DNA of 15,836 bases from an uncultured Clostridia bacterium (GCA_946186725.1 CAMHOI010000003.1:1-15836), one strand, 5' to 3'. Shown: positions 7,000 through 14,609, counted from the stretch's first letter. The notes: generated by a model not told the origin, from the letters alone. Made by a program: numbers and translations.

Positions 7000-7836
7000 C
7001 TATTTCTCGGCGCACAGGCGCTCCGCCATGTCGGAGAGCTCCTCGTCGCTGTAAAAATCGACGGTCAGCGTGCCCTTGCCGTCGGTGCCGGAGACGCGCA
7101 CCTTGCGCCCGAGCTCCCGGGCGAGAGCGATCTCCACCTCTTTGTAGAAGGCCTCGGAGGCCCCTCTGACGGCTGTGTGCGGGCGGCGACGCCCCATGCG
7201 CTCGATCTCCCGCACGGTCGCGCCCTTGAGGGCAACGGCGGCGGCCGTCTGGCGCAGCGAGGGATCCTCAATGGCCAGCAGGGCGCGGGCGTGGCCGGCC
7301 GTAATGCGGCCCTCCTCCAGCAGCGCGAGGATGTCCTCGGGCAGAGCGAGCAGACGCAGGGCGTTGGCGACGGCGGGGCGGGACTTGCCCACCGCCTGCG
7401 CCACCTGCTCCTGGGTCAGCCCGAAGCGGTCGATCAGGGAGCGGTAGCCCTTGGCTTCCTCAACGGCGTTGAGGTCTTCCCGCTGAAGATTCTCGATCAG
7501 CGCAACCTCCGCGCACTCCTGATCGGTCATTTCCTTGACGATGGCAGGCACGCTTTCCAGCCCCGCCAGGCGGCAGGCGCGCCAGCGGCGCTCGCCCGCC
7601 ACGATCTGGTAGCCGAGGTTGGCCATCGGCCGCACGGTGATGGGCTGAAGCAGACCCACCTTACGGATGGATTCCGCCAGCTCCTCCAGCGCCGCCTCGT
7701 CGAACTGACGGCGGGGCTGGGCGCGGTTGGGCTCGATCTCGGACAGGCGGATCTCGGTGACGGCGTTTTCTCCCACGCCGTTATCCGAGAAGAGGTAGTC
7801 CAGGCCCCGGTTAAGGCCTCCTAAACGTTTGGCCAT
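7000..7836 (-). CDS. parB: Chromosome partitioning protein ParB (Spo0J)
   Basis: 278 aa. ParB is a CTP-dependent DNA clamp that loads at parS, spreads, recruits SMC and stimulates the Soj ATPase. The N-terminal peptide KRLGGLNRGLDYLF (3-16) is the ParA-activating arginine motif. QPRRQF follows, then the CTP-binding GERRWRA at 81-87, ENLQRED at 115-121, and the helix-turn-helix GKSRPAVANALRLL at 150-163 with R153 and A159, the parS-type pattern. The C-terminal dimerisation domain is EIALARELGRKVRV...SDMAERL. AAAGGAGG lies 6 bases before the ATG and directly after the soj stop, with 12 bases between the genes. Both parS sites in this window are likely targets; the one at 8672-8691 lies before its own operon. 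Confidence 0.96.
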   Translation of the reverse strand: MAKRLGGLNRGLDYLFSDNGVGENAVTEIRLSEIEPNRAQPRRQFDEAALEELAESIRKVGLLQPITVRPMANLGYQIVAGERRWRACRLAGLESVPAIVKEMTDQECAEVALIENLQREDLNAVEEAKGYRSLIDRFGLTQEQVAQAVGKSRPAVANALRLLALPEDILALLEEGRITAGHARALLAIEDPSLRQTAAAVALKGATVREIERMGRRRPHTAVRGASEAFYKEVEIALARELGRKVRVSGTDGKGTLTVDFYSDEELSDMAERLCAEK

Positions 7837-7848
7837 GCGCGTCCTCCT

Positions 7849-8607
7849 TTACTGTTTGACCATCTCGGCGGCCAGCGCGTCGTACGCCAGCGCGCCCTTG
7901 TTGGACTTGTCGAAATACTGGATGGGCTTGCCGAAGCTGGGCGCCTCGCTCAAGCGGACGGTACGGGGGATGACGGTGGCGAACACCTTGCGGGGAAAGT
8001 ACCGCTTGATCTCCTCCACCACCTGCTGGGTGAGGTTGAGGCGGCCGTCGAACATAGTCAGCAGGACACCCTCCAGGTCGAGGCCGGGGTTGTACTTCTG
8101 CTTGATGAGGCGGACGGTCGCCATAAGCTGGGAGAGCCCCTCCAGCGCGTAATACTCGCACTGCACGGGCACCAGCACGGTGTCCGAGGCAGTCAGCGCG
8201 TTGAGGGTGATGAGGCCCAGCGAGGGCGGGCAGTCCAGCAGAATATAGTCGTAGTCGCCGCGCACCTTGCTCACGGCGGCGCGCAGGACGCCCTCCCGGT
8301 GGGGCAGGTCGATCATCTCGATCTCCGCACCGGCCAGGTCCATGGTCGCGGGCACCAGCCGCACCCCCTCGAACTCCGTTTTGAGGGTGGCCTCGCCCAG
8401 GGAAGCGCCCCGGGTCAGCACGTGGTAGCTGGAGAGGGCGACGTCGCGTTTGTTGACGCCGTAGCCGCTGGTGGAGTTGCCCTGCGGGTCGACGTCCACG
8501 AGGAGGACGCGCTTGCCCTTGCGTCCCAGCCCGGCGGCAAGATTGACGGCGGTGGTGGTCTTGCCTACGCCGCCCTTCTGATTGACTATGGAAATCGTCT
8601 TGCCCAT
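7849..8607 (-). CDS. soj: Chromosome partitioning ATPase Soj (ParA)
   Basis: 252 aa, matching Bacillus Soj (253). Soj is a deviant Walker ATPase that binds DNA as an ATP dimer, is stimulated by ParB, and also tunes DnaA activity in Bacillus. The deviant Walker A is KGGVGKTT at 11-18 (signature Lys K11), switch I lies in LLVDVDPQGN around D38-D40, and Walker B is LLDCPPS with D125. The start at 8607 is fixed by AAAGGAG (8616-8622, 8-base spacing) and by the family N-terminus MGKTISIVNQKGG. The same frame stays open upstream to 9204 but would cross the parS, promoter, terminator and two other genes, so that extension is rejected. It heads the soj-parB-lipoprotein unit. Confidence 0.97.
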   Translation of the reverse strand: MGKTISIVNQKGGVGKTTTAVNLAAGLGRKGKRVLLVDVDPQGNSTSGYGVNKRDVALSSYHVLTRGASLGEATLKTEFEGVRLVPATMDLAGAEIEMIDLPHREGVLRAAVSKVRGDYDYILLDCPPSLGLITLNALTASDTVLVPVQCEYYALEGLSQLMATVRLIKQKYNPGLDLEGVLLTMFDGRLNLTQQVVEEIKRYFPRKVFATVIPRTVRLSEAPSFGKPIQYFDKSNKGALAYDALAAEMVKQ

Positions 8608-8632
8608 GCTGTCCTCTCCTTTGCACAAGTAG

Positions 8633-8661
8633 AGTATAGCATATCCCGCGCCGTTTGAAAA
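8633..8661 (-). promoter_or_regulatory. Predicted promoter of soj-parB
   Basis: On the - strand: -35 TTTTCA (8656-8661, 4/6), 17-base spacer, extended -10 TGCTATACT with the hexamer at 8633-8638 (5/6). A start near 8626 would leave a leader of about 20 bases containing the Shine-Dalgarno. A parS palindrome begins 10 bases upstream of the -35 box. Confidence 0.7.
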
Positions 8662-8671
8662 GAGAAAAAGC

Positions 8672-8691
8672 GACGTTTCACGTGAAACGTC
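8672..8691. other. parS-type palindrome upstream of the soj promoter
   Basis: GACGTTTCACGTGAAACGTC is a perfect 20-bp palindrome. Its central 14 bp, GTTTCACGTGAAAC, are identical to the mnmG parS; the outer pair of the 16-mer (8674-8689) is C/G instead of T/A. It lies between the soj promoter and the terminator of the lgt-folD operon, so ParB binding could both mark the origin region and affect soj-parB transcription. Confidence 0.9.
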
Positions 8692-8724
8692 AAACAAAAC
8701 GCCCCGCTCGTGACGAGCGGGGCG
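8692..8724 (-). terminator. Intrinsic terminator of the leftward peptidase-lgt-folD operon
   Basis: A perfect 11-bp stem (8700-8710 CGCCCCGCTCG with 8714-8724 CGAGCGGGGCG) with a 3-base loop. Read leftwards it is followed by TTTTGTTT (8692-8699). It lies 5 bases after the stop of the 77-aa membrane protein gene and abuts the parS palindrome. Confidence 0.88.
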
Positions 8725-8729
8725 CCGGA

Positions 8730-8963
8730 TCATTTGATGACGTTGAACTTGTTGAGAAAGGCGAAAACGACGCCGCCGCTGAAATAGCATATGGCCGTCC
8801 AGCGCAGGGTGATGGCAAACCACTCGATCCAGGGCCAGATCATCCAGCTCGTCGCCCAGTAGACCAGGTACATGAGGGCGCCCTGGAGGGCAATGGCGGT
8901 CAGCAGACCGGCGAGGTTCTTTTCCTGAAACGCGAGGGGCCAGATTTTCTTGATAACGTTCAT
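8730..8963 (-). CDS. Small two-helix membrane protein of unknown function
   Basis: 77 aa, family not recognised. It begins MNVIKKIWPLAF and has two predicted membrane segments, about LAGLLTAIALQGALMYLVYW and WFAITLRWTAICYFSGGVVF, joined by a Trp-rich turn (SWMIWPWIEW). It ends in FLNKFNVIK. The start is supported by AAGGAGG, 7 bases before ATG 8963 and immediately after the upstream gene's TAG stop. It is the last gene of the leftward operon, before a strong terminator. Tight coupling with the anchored lipoprotein upstream suggests that the two proteins act together in the membrane, but this is inference. Confidence 0.82.
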   Translation of the reverse strand: MNVIKKIWPLAFQEKNLAGLLTAIALQGALMYLVYWATSWMIWPWIEWFAITLRWTAICYFSGGVVFAFLNKFNVIK

Positions 8964-8977
8964 GGGGTGTCCTCCTT

Positions 8978-9784
8978 CTATTTTCTCCGCATCTTGATGC
9001 GGTCGGGGATGGAGTCGGGCTGCTCGCGCCTGTGGCGGATGTCCCGCACAAAGGTGGAGAGGATGTAGACCGCCGCCACCGAAGCCGCCAGCAGCACCAC
9101 GGCGGCAAATACGCGCAGAGCAAAATTGCGCCATTCCGTCTTCTCGGGGGTAGGCGCGACGGAGAAGGCGGCGAAAAGCCGCTCGCTTTCCGTTTCGTCG
9201 GCATCGGAGAACGCGCCCGCCGCGTTGTAGAAAAGCAGGGCGCAGAAGCGGCCGTTGGTCACGGTCAGATACTCGTCGAAGCAGTAGCCCTCGGCGCTCT
9301 CCTCGCTCTCCAGCGTCACGTCCGATCGGACGCGAAAGCGGAAGAAGACCTGCCCCTCCCGCTCCAAAACGGCGGCGGAGAGCAGTTCGCCGCTGCCGGC
9401 GGCCTGCACACCCATCTCCTCCAGAGCGAGCTCTCGCTTTTCGCCGGGCAGGTATGACAGATCCTCCAGCTTCCGGGCGATCCCCTCGGGGTCGCCCCAG
9501 CACTTGACCTGGATCTGTCGGTCGTTGTCGGGTGTGGCGGCGAAAAGGAAAACGTCACCCTCCTCCATATCCTTCCGGAAGGTGGAAACGGTATACCCCA
9601 GCCGCTCAATGAACTCGCTGTTCTTCCGCAGATCGGAGCGACTCAGGACGGTGTACGCCTCGCCGGGCGCCAGGGAGAACAGCTTGACCGCTTCCTCCTC
9701 GGTCAACGGCTCGACGGCAGGTGCGGAGCAGGCACCAAGAAGGAACAGCGCCAGTGTCAGCAGCAACGCCACAAAGCGTTTCAT
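8978..9784 (-). CDS. Predicted lipoprotein with C-terminal membrane anchor, unknown function
   Basis: 268 aa, family not recognised. Residues 1-18 are a classic lipoprotein signal, and L16-G17-A18-C19 is the lipobox; Lgt, two genes upstream, would lipidate C19. Residues about 20-220 form an acidic extracytoplasmic domain. A membrane helix follows at about 221-246 (FALRVFAAVVLLAASVAAVY), then a basic cytoplasmic tail (RDIRHRREQ...KMRRK). The protein is thus anchored at both ends: a lipidated Cys outside and a helix spanning the membrane. AAAGGAGGG precedes the ATG at 9784. The gap from folD is 36 bases with no terminator seen, and the next gene starts 14 bases after its stop, so it appears to be part of the leftward operon. 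Confidence 0.88.
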   Translation of the reverse strand: MKRFVALLLTLALFLLGACSAPAVEPLTEEEAVKLFSLAPGEAYTVLSRSDLRKNSEFIERLGYTVSTFRKDMEEGDVFLFAATPDNDRQIQVKCWGDPEGIARKLEDLSYLPGEKRELALEEMGVQAAGSGELLSAAVLEREGQVFFRFRVRSDVTLESEESAEGYCFDEYLTVTNGRFCALLFYNAAGAFSDADETESERLFAAFSVAPTPEKTEWRNFALRVFAAVVLLAASVAAVYILSTFVRDIRHRREQPDSIPDRIKMRRK

Positions 9785-9820
9785 CCAAAGTCCCTCCTTT
9801 CGGTGTGAAATGAGCCGGGG

Positions 9821-10672
9821 TCAGTCCTTCAGCGTCGCCTTGGCGGCGGTCAGGGTGTTCTTCATGAGCATGGTGATGGTCATGGGGCCGACCCCGCCGG
9901 GCACCGGCGTGATGGCGGAGGCAACCGGCTCGACGGCGGCGAAATCGACGTCGCCGCAGAGCTTGCCGTTCTCGTCCCGGTCCATGCCGACGTCGATGAC
10001 GACGGCGCCGGGCTTGACCATGTCGGCGGTCACGAACTTCGGCCTGCCGACGGCGGCGACGAGAATGTCGGCCTCGCGGCAGATCGCCGCCAGCTCCCGC
10101 GTGCGGGAGTGGCAGACGGTGACGGTCGCGTTGGCGGCGAGCAGGAGGAGGGCCATGGGCTTGCCCACGATGTTGCTGCGTCCGATGACGACGGCGCGCT
10201 TGCCGGCGGGGTCGATCCCGCCCCGGCGGAGCAGCTCCATGACCCCGGCGGGGGTGCAGGGCAGGAAGCCCGGATCCCCGATGCACAGGGAGCCGACGTT
10301 GAAGGGATGGAAGGCGTCGACGTCCTTGTCGGGGCGGATGGCGTGGATGACGGCCTGCTCGTCCAGATGCCGGGGCAGGGGAAGCTGGCAGAGGATGCCG
10401 TGGATGTCCTCCCGCTCGTTGAGGGAGGCGACCAGCCGCATCAGCTCCTCCTGGGTGGTGTCGGCGGCAAGGGCGTACTCCTCCGAGAGCATCCCCAGCG
10501 CCAGGCAGGCCTTGCGCTTGTTGTTGACGTAAACGCGGGAGGCGGGGTCGTCCCCGACCAGGATGACGGCCAGGCCCGGCGTGACGCCGCGACGCTTGCA
10601 CTCCGCCACCTCCAGGGCGATCTCCTCTCTGACGGCGGCGGAGACGGCCTTGCCGTCCAGCAACTGAGCCAT
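9821..10672 (-). CDS. folD: Bifunctional methylene-THF dehydrogenase/methenyl-THF cyclohydrolase FolD
   Basis: 283 aa, the normal size. FolD interconverts 5,10-methylene-, 5,10-methenyl- and 10-formyl-tetrahydrofolate in the cytoplasm, supplying one-carbon units for purines, formyl-Met-tRNA and MnmE-dependent tRNA modification. Catalytic residues are in place: Y48 and K52 in YVNNKRKAC, Q96 in CQLPLP, and D119 in DKDVDAFHP (many homologues have DVDGF). The nucleotide-binding half shows PCTPAGVMELL, VIGRSNIVGKPMALLL, HSRT and the C-terminal PVPGGVGPMT. ATG 10672 follows the lgt stop after one base (TAATATG), and no strong Shine-Dalgarno is visible, so translation is probably coupled to lgt. Confidence 0.96.
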   Translation of the reverse strand: MAQLLDGKAVSAAVREEIALEVAECKRRGVTPGLAVILVGDDPASRVYVNNKRKACLALGMLSEEYALAADTTQEELMRLVASLNEREDIHGILCQLPLPRHLDEQAVIHAIRPDKDVDAFHPFNVGSLCIGDPGFLPCTPAGVMELLRRGGIDPAGKRAVVIGRSNIVGKPMALLLLAANATVTVCHSRTRELAAICREADILVAAVGRPKFVTADMVKPGAVVIDVGMDRDENGKLCGDVDFAAVEPVASAITPVPGGVGPMTITMLMKNTLTAAKATLKD

Positions 10673-10673
10673 A

Positions 10674-12011
10674 TTATTCGGCCTCGCTTTCGTTGGTTTC
10701 GGGCTCAGCCGGGGGCGTGGGCTCGGATTCGGCGGCACGGGAGCGCCGGATATACTCGTAGGCGGCGGCCAGCTCTTCGAGCTTGGCGGCGACGTTGGCG
10801 CGCTGCTCGTCGGTCCCGGTCTCCATGTTCTCAAAGGGGGCGCGGGCGGCCGCGTAGGCGGCGTCGACCTCCTCGTCGGAGGCGTCCCACTCACAGCCGA
10901 TCAGCCCGTAGGCGGCCGCTTCCTTCTCGGGATCGGTCTCCGGCTCGCCGAACAGGGCCTGATACTCCTCCTCGGGCTTGGGCTCGACGCGGCGGCGCAG
11001 GATAAAATAGAGCGCGACGCCCGCCAGAGCGGCGACCACGCTGACGATCTGGGAAACGCCGAAGCGGCCGAGCATCAGGATATAGTTGGTGTTGCGCATC
11101 CCCTCCAGGAAGAAGCGGCCCACCGCGTAGAGCACGAGATAGAGGGAGAACAGCTGTCCGGAGAAGCGGCGCCGCTTGCTCAAAACGTGAAGGAGGACGA
11201 AGATGGCGGCGCACCACAGCGATTCATACAGGAAGAGCGGGTGCACGGGCGTGTTGCCGATGGCGGAGCCGCTCATGCCGAACCAGTCGCTGCCGGTCGG
11301 CTGACCGTAGACCTCCTGATTGACGAAGTTGCCCCAGCGGCCGATCGCCTGCCCGATGGGGAAGCCGAGGGCGGCCAGGTCGAACATATCCCACAGCTTG
11401 ACCTTCCGCCACCAGCAGGCCAGCCCCCCGAAGAGCAGGGCGCCGATGACGCCTCCGTAGATGGCCAGCCCGCCGTCGTGGATGGCGAAAAACTGGCCGA
11501 CGCTCTCCAGCGGCTCGCCGTCAAAGGCCAGGTAGTAGGCGCGCGCACACAGGACGGCGGCGACCATGCCGATGATGACGACGTCCATCATGCGGTCCTT
11601 GTCCACGCCGAAGGCGGGCGCCTTGCGGAAGCCGTACCAGAGCGCCAGAACGAAGCCGGCGGCGATGAGGACGCCGTACCAGTAGATGCTGTAGCCCTCA
11701 CCGACATGGATGGTGAAAGCAATGCGTTCCAAGGGGATCGTCAGCCCGAACAGCTTGACCCAGCCGCTTGCTTCCTCGGCGGCGGTGGCGTCGGTCAGCA
11801 CGCTCAGCGCGCAGCTGCCCAGCACAGCCGCCAGCAGGACGGCGGCGACGATGATCGTCCGCTTCCTGGGCGCCGCCTCCTTTTTCCTGAGGACGGCGGC
11901 GACGGCAACGGCGGCGGCGACGCCGGCGATCAGCAGGATCAGCGCCAGCCAGCTGACGTCGATCCCCCCGAACAGCCGGACGGTGAGGGCCGGTTTCATT
12001 AAGAATTCCAT
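10674..12011 (-). CDS. lgt: Prolipoprotein diacylglyceryl transferase Lgt with extra N- and C-terminal segments
   Basis: 445 aa, against about 260-300 in most families. Lgt transfers diacylglycerol from phosphatidylglycerol to the lipobox Cys of prolipoproteins in the membrane. The core runs from about residue 92 (YSIYWYGVLIAAGFVLALWY) to about 345. It has HDGGLAIYGGVIGA from 178, the signature GRWGNFVNQEVYG at 224-236, HPLFLYES, and a late GRFFLEGMR. The N-terminal extension carries two added hydrophobic segments at about 21-41 and 53-72. After the last helix, an acidic cytoplasmic tail contains residues 367-423, which look like a DnaJ J-domain (AYGLIGCEWDASDEEVDAAY ... ELAAAYEYIRR) but have PFE at 392-394 where HPD should be. 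AGGAG lies 7 bases before ATG 12011; the SD overlaps the preceding gene's stop. Core function is secure; the role of the extra parts is unknown. Confidence 0.94.
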   Translation of the reverse strand: MEFLMKPALTVRLFGGIDVSWLALILLIAGVAAAVAVAAVLRKKEAAPRKRTIIVAAVLLAAVLGSCALSVLTDATAAEEASGWVKLFGLTIPLERIAFTIHVGEGYSIYWYGVLIAAGFVLALWYGFRKAPAFGVDKDRMMDVVIIGMVAAVLCARAYYLAFDGEPLESVGQFFAIHDGGLAIYGGVIGALLFGGLACWWRKVKLWDMFDLAALGFPIGQAIGRWGNFVNQEVYGQPTGSDWFGMSGSAIGNTPVHPLFLYESLWCAAIFVLLHVLSKRRRFSGQLFSLYLVLYAVGRFFLEGMRNTNYILMLGRFGVSQIVSVVAALAGVALYFILRRRVEPKPEEEYQALFGEPETDPEKEAAAYGLIGCEWDASDEEVDAAYAAARAPFENMETGTDEQRANVAAKLEELAAAYEYIRRSRAAESEPTPPAEPETNESEAE

Positions 12012-12021
12012 GGTGTTTCTC

Positions 12022-13305
12022 CTATTCTTTGATGGGCGTCACGGTCGACAGCGCACGGCGGCCCGGGTCGAAACGACCCTTCAGCCGCTCCTCCAGATCG
12101 CGCCGGGTCACCGCACGATAGGCCTCGTCGACCGCAAAGAGGTCGGTGCCCTCCATGGCACAGTCTGCCAGCGCCCCCGCGATGCGTTCAACACTATTAT
12201 ACATCATCACGTTTTGGCCGTAAAGGGAATTTTTTGCCCGTTTGAAGGCCTCCTCGTCGATGCCCTCGCGGCGCAGGCGGCCGATCTCCTCCTCCAGCGC
12301 GGCGGCGACCGCCTCGGGGTCCCGGCTCTCCCCCTCGAAGAGGGTGACGGCGTAGCCGTGCCCGGTGAAGAAGGAGGCGCTGAAGGCGTCGTTGATGAGC
12401 CCGCGCTCCAGCAGGTCGTTGTAGAGCCGGCTCGACCGCCCCGCGACGATGCGCAGCAGCACGTCGGTCTCCACCCGCTCCCGCAGAGAGGTCAGCGGGC
12501 CGTCGTCGGGCGTTTCCTTGTAGCCGAGGGCAAACTGAGGCATGGCGACCGCCATTTGGCGGGTGACCGACGATGTCACCACGCCGTCGGGCTCCTCGAA
12601 GACGCCCCGCTCGATGGTCACGCCCTTTTCGTCCTTCAACAGCGCGTCCACCTTGTCCAGGATCCGGTCGGGATCGACCGGCCCCGCCACGCAGAGGAAC
12701 ATGTTGGAGGGGTTGTAGAAGGTGCGGTAACAGCGGTAGAGCATATCGGCGTCGATGCCGGCGATGGACTCCACCGTCCCCGCGATGTCGATGCGCACGG
12801 GATGGCGGGCATAGAGCGCCTGCAGCAGTCCGAAGGTGACCGCCCAGCCGGGATCGTCGTCATACATGCGGATCTCCTGCCCTATGATGCCCTGCTCCTT
12901 TTGCACCGTTTCCTCCGTAAAATAGGGATGGCGGACAAAGTCGAGAAGGATGTCCAGGTTCTCCTCCCAACGGTCAGAGCAGAAGAAGAGGTAGCAGGTG
13001 CGGTCAAAGCTGGTATAGGCGTTGGCGGAGGCGCCGGTCGCGGCGAAGCGGGTAAAAGCGTCCCCGTCCTCGCTCTCGAAGAGCTTGTGCTCCAGGAAAT
13101 GAGCGATCCCCTCCGGCACGTCGGCAAAATCGGGCTCGCCTGCCCGGCGGAAACGGGTGTCGATGGAGCCGTACCGCGTGCCGAAGAGGGCGTAGGTGCC
13201 CGTCAGCTCCGGCTTGGGACAGATCAGCACGCGCAGGCCCGACTCGTGGCGCCCTTCGACGATCCGCTCGTCCAGCGTCCGGCTCGTGTGCAGGATGCGT
13301 TTCAT
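12022..13305 (-). CDS. ymfH: M16-family zinc peptidase, YmfH-like
   Basis: 427 aa, matching Bacillus YmfH (428). The inverted zinc motif HxxEH is present as HFLEH in EGIAHFLEHKLFE, and the second-shell region ASANAYTSFDRTCYLF is typical of the family. Further family features are KEQGIIGQEIRMYDDDPGW and the C-terminal inactive M16 half with GRSSRLYNDLLERGLI. These soluble peptidases usually act as a heterodimer with an adjacent partner that lacks the zinc site, as seen here. The start at 13305 is chosen from AAAGGAGG 7 bases upstream and an ATGA overlap with the preceding gene, whose stop is at 13302-13304. A longer open frame to 13806 is rejected because it lies inside the upstream gene. The natural substrate is unknown. 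Confidence 0.92.
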   Translation of the reverse strand: MKRILHTSRTLDERIVEGRHESGLRVLICPKPELTGTYALFGTRYGSIDTRFRRAGEPDFADVPEGIAHFLEHKLFESEDGDAFTRFAATGASANAYTSFDRTCYLFFCSDRWEENLDILLDFVRHPYFTEETVQKEQGIIGQEIRMYDDDPGWAVTFGLLQALYARHPVRIDIAGTVESIAGIDADMLYRCYRTFYNPSNMFLCVAGPVDPDRILDKVDALLKDEKGVTIERGVFEEPDGVVTSSVTRQMAVAMPQFALGYKETPDDGPLTSLRERVETDVLLRIVAGRSSRLYNDLLERGLINDAFSASFFTGHGYAVTLFEGESRDPEAVAAALEEEIGRLRREGIDEEAFKRAKNSLYGQNVMMYNSVERIAGALADCAMEGTDLFAVDEAYRAVTRRDLEERLKGRFDPGRRALSTVTPIKE

Positions 13306-14579
13306 TCGGCTTCCTCCTTTCCCAACAGGCGGTATACGACGTCCGGCGCGACGCTTTCGGCGGCGCGCACGACCTCCTCGCGGGTGACCGCCTTCACACG
13401 CTCGGCCATCTCCGCGGGAGACAGACGACGTTTCTCGAACCACCGCTCGGCATACCAGCGGTCGGTCACCGCCTGGGAGTCGCAGACGGCGCGCAGCGCG
13501 CTGTCCAGCGCCCGTTTGGAGGCGGCCAGATCCTCCTCGGTGAAGTCGCCCCGGCGCATAGCGGCCAGCTCCCGGAGGATGGCGGCCTCGGTGCGCTCCA
13601 TGTTGGCGAACTCCACTCCGCTGTCCACCATCAGCACGCCCTTGCGGCGCACGGCGGAGGCCACGCAGTAGTAGCACAGCGACTCCTTTTCCCGCACGTT
13701 GAGGAAGAGGCGGGAGTAGGGCCCGCCGCCCAGCATATCGGCAAAAACCATGACGGGCGCGGTCTCGTCGTCGCCCCCGGTCATCCCGACGCGGAAGCCC
13801 AGGCACAGCTTGCCCTGCGCCACGCTCATGCGCTCGTCAACGCGGCGGACCGTCTCCCGCGCCGGGCGGACCAGGTCTTCGGCGGGCCGTCCGGCGCCCG
13901 CGCGGTCAAAGGCGGCCAGTTCCCGCTCAAAGGCGGGAAAGACGCCGGGCCGCTCCACGGGCGACAGGACGCTCACGCGGAAGAACCCCTCCCGCATCGC
14001 CCGGCGCCAGGCGTCGGCCACCTCCGCGGGAGTCAGGGCGTCCGCCTGCTCAAGGGTGCCCGTCTCACTCAGCCCGTAGGGCTCCCCCTCGCACAGCAGC
14101 GCCAGGCAGCGATCCCTCGCATACCCGCGCTTGTCGTTGAGCTTGCCCAGGATGTATTCCTTGTGCATCCGCTGTTCCCGGCGGAAATCGGCCTCGCAAA
14201 AGGCGCCCGACGCGTCCAGCGCGGGACGGAAGACCGCCTCCCTCAGCAGCGCGACGGCCTCCTCAAAAACGGGCTCGGGCAAAAATCGATCGTCGACAAA
14301 AACGACGCTCGCCGCCAGCACCAGACTGTCCCCCCGCTTGGCGGCGGTCACCGAGAGGGAAGCGCCGTAGAGGGCCTCCATCCGCTCGGTCAGCGCCCTC
14401 GGCGTGGGATAGGCGGCGCAGCCGTCGCTCATCAGCAGGGACAGCAAATAGTAAGCGGGGGCGCTCTCCTTTTCCAGCGGGAGATACACGTCGACGGCAA
14501 CGCGGGTGGTCTTAAAGGCGGGGGTAACGAGCGAAAACCCTTCGGCAGCATTCCCCAGCGGCAGGGTCTGTGTTTGCAT
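13302..14579 (-). CDS. ymfF: M16-family peptidase homologue without zinc site, YmfF-like
   Basis: 425 aa. Overall it matches the M16 fold as found in Bacillus YmfF, but where active members have HxxEH the sequence reads LLMSDGCAAYPTPRALTERM, so it cannot bind zinc in the usual way. Other family landmarks are present: LYGASLSVTAAKRGDSLVL, the EKESLCYYCVAS segment and GGGPYSRLFLNVREK. It probably supplies the non-catalytic half of a clamshell heterodimer with the overlapping downstream peptidase. AAAGGAG lies 8 bases before ATG 14579. It is the first gene of the leftward operon and has a good promoter about 30 bases upstream. Confidence 0.9.
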   Translation of the reverse strand: MQTQTLPLGNAAEGFSLVTPAFKTTRVAVDVYLPLEKESAPAYYLLSLLMSDGCAAYPTPRALTERMEALYGASLSVTAAKRGDSLVLAASVVFVDDRFLPEPVFEEAVALLREAVFRPALDASGAFCEADFRREQRMHKEYILGKLNDKRGYARDRCLALLCEGEPYGLSETGTLEQADALTPAEVADAWRRAMREGFFRVSVLSPVERPGVFPAFERELAAFDRAGAGRPAEDLVRPARETVRRVDERMSVAQGKLCLGFRVGMTGGDDETAPVMVFADMLGGGPYSRLFLNVREKESLCYYCVASAVRRKGVLMVDSGVEFANMERTEAAILRELAAMRRGDFTEEDLAASKRALDSALRAVCDSQAVTDRWYAERWFEKRRLSPAEMAERVKAVTREEVVRAAESVAPDVVYRLLGKEEAE

Positions 14580-14609
14580 GGCGTCGGCTCCTTTCCTATT
14601 GACAAGGGT

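Noticed and set aside
8410..8432. Further parS candidates such as the CACGTG near 8420
   Set aside because: The flanks do not form the TTTC/GAAA arms; it matches only the central hexamer and falls in soj coding sequence.
8608..9204. Upstream in-frame extension of soj to a 451-aa protein
   Set aside because: It would run through the soj promoter, parS, a terminator and two other genes. The family N-terminus and a clear ribosome site place the start at 8607.
11187..13671. Long + strand open frames opposite lgt and the M16 genes
   Set aside because: They are antisense shadows of strong genes on the - strand, without ribosome sites or recognisable domains.
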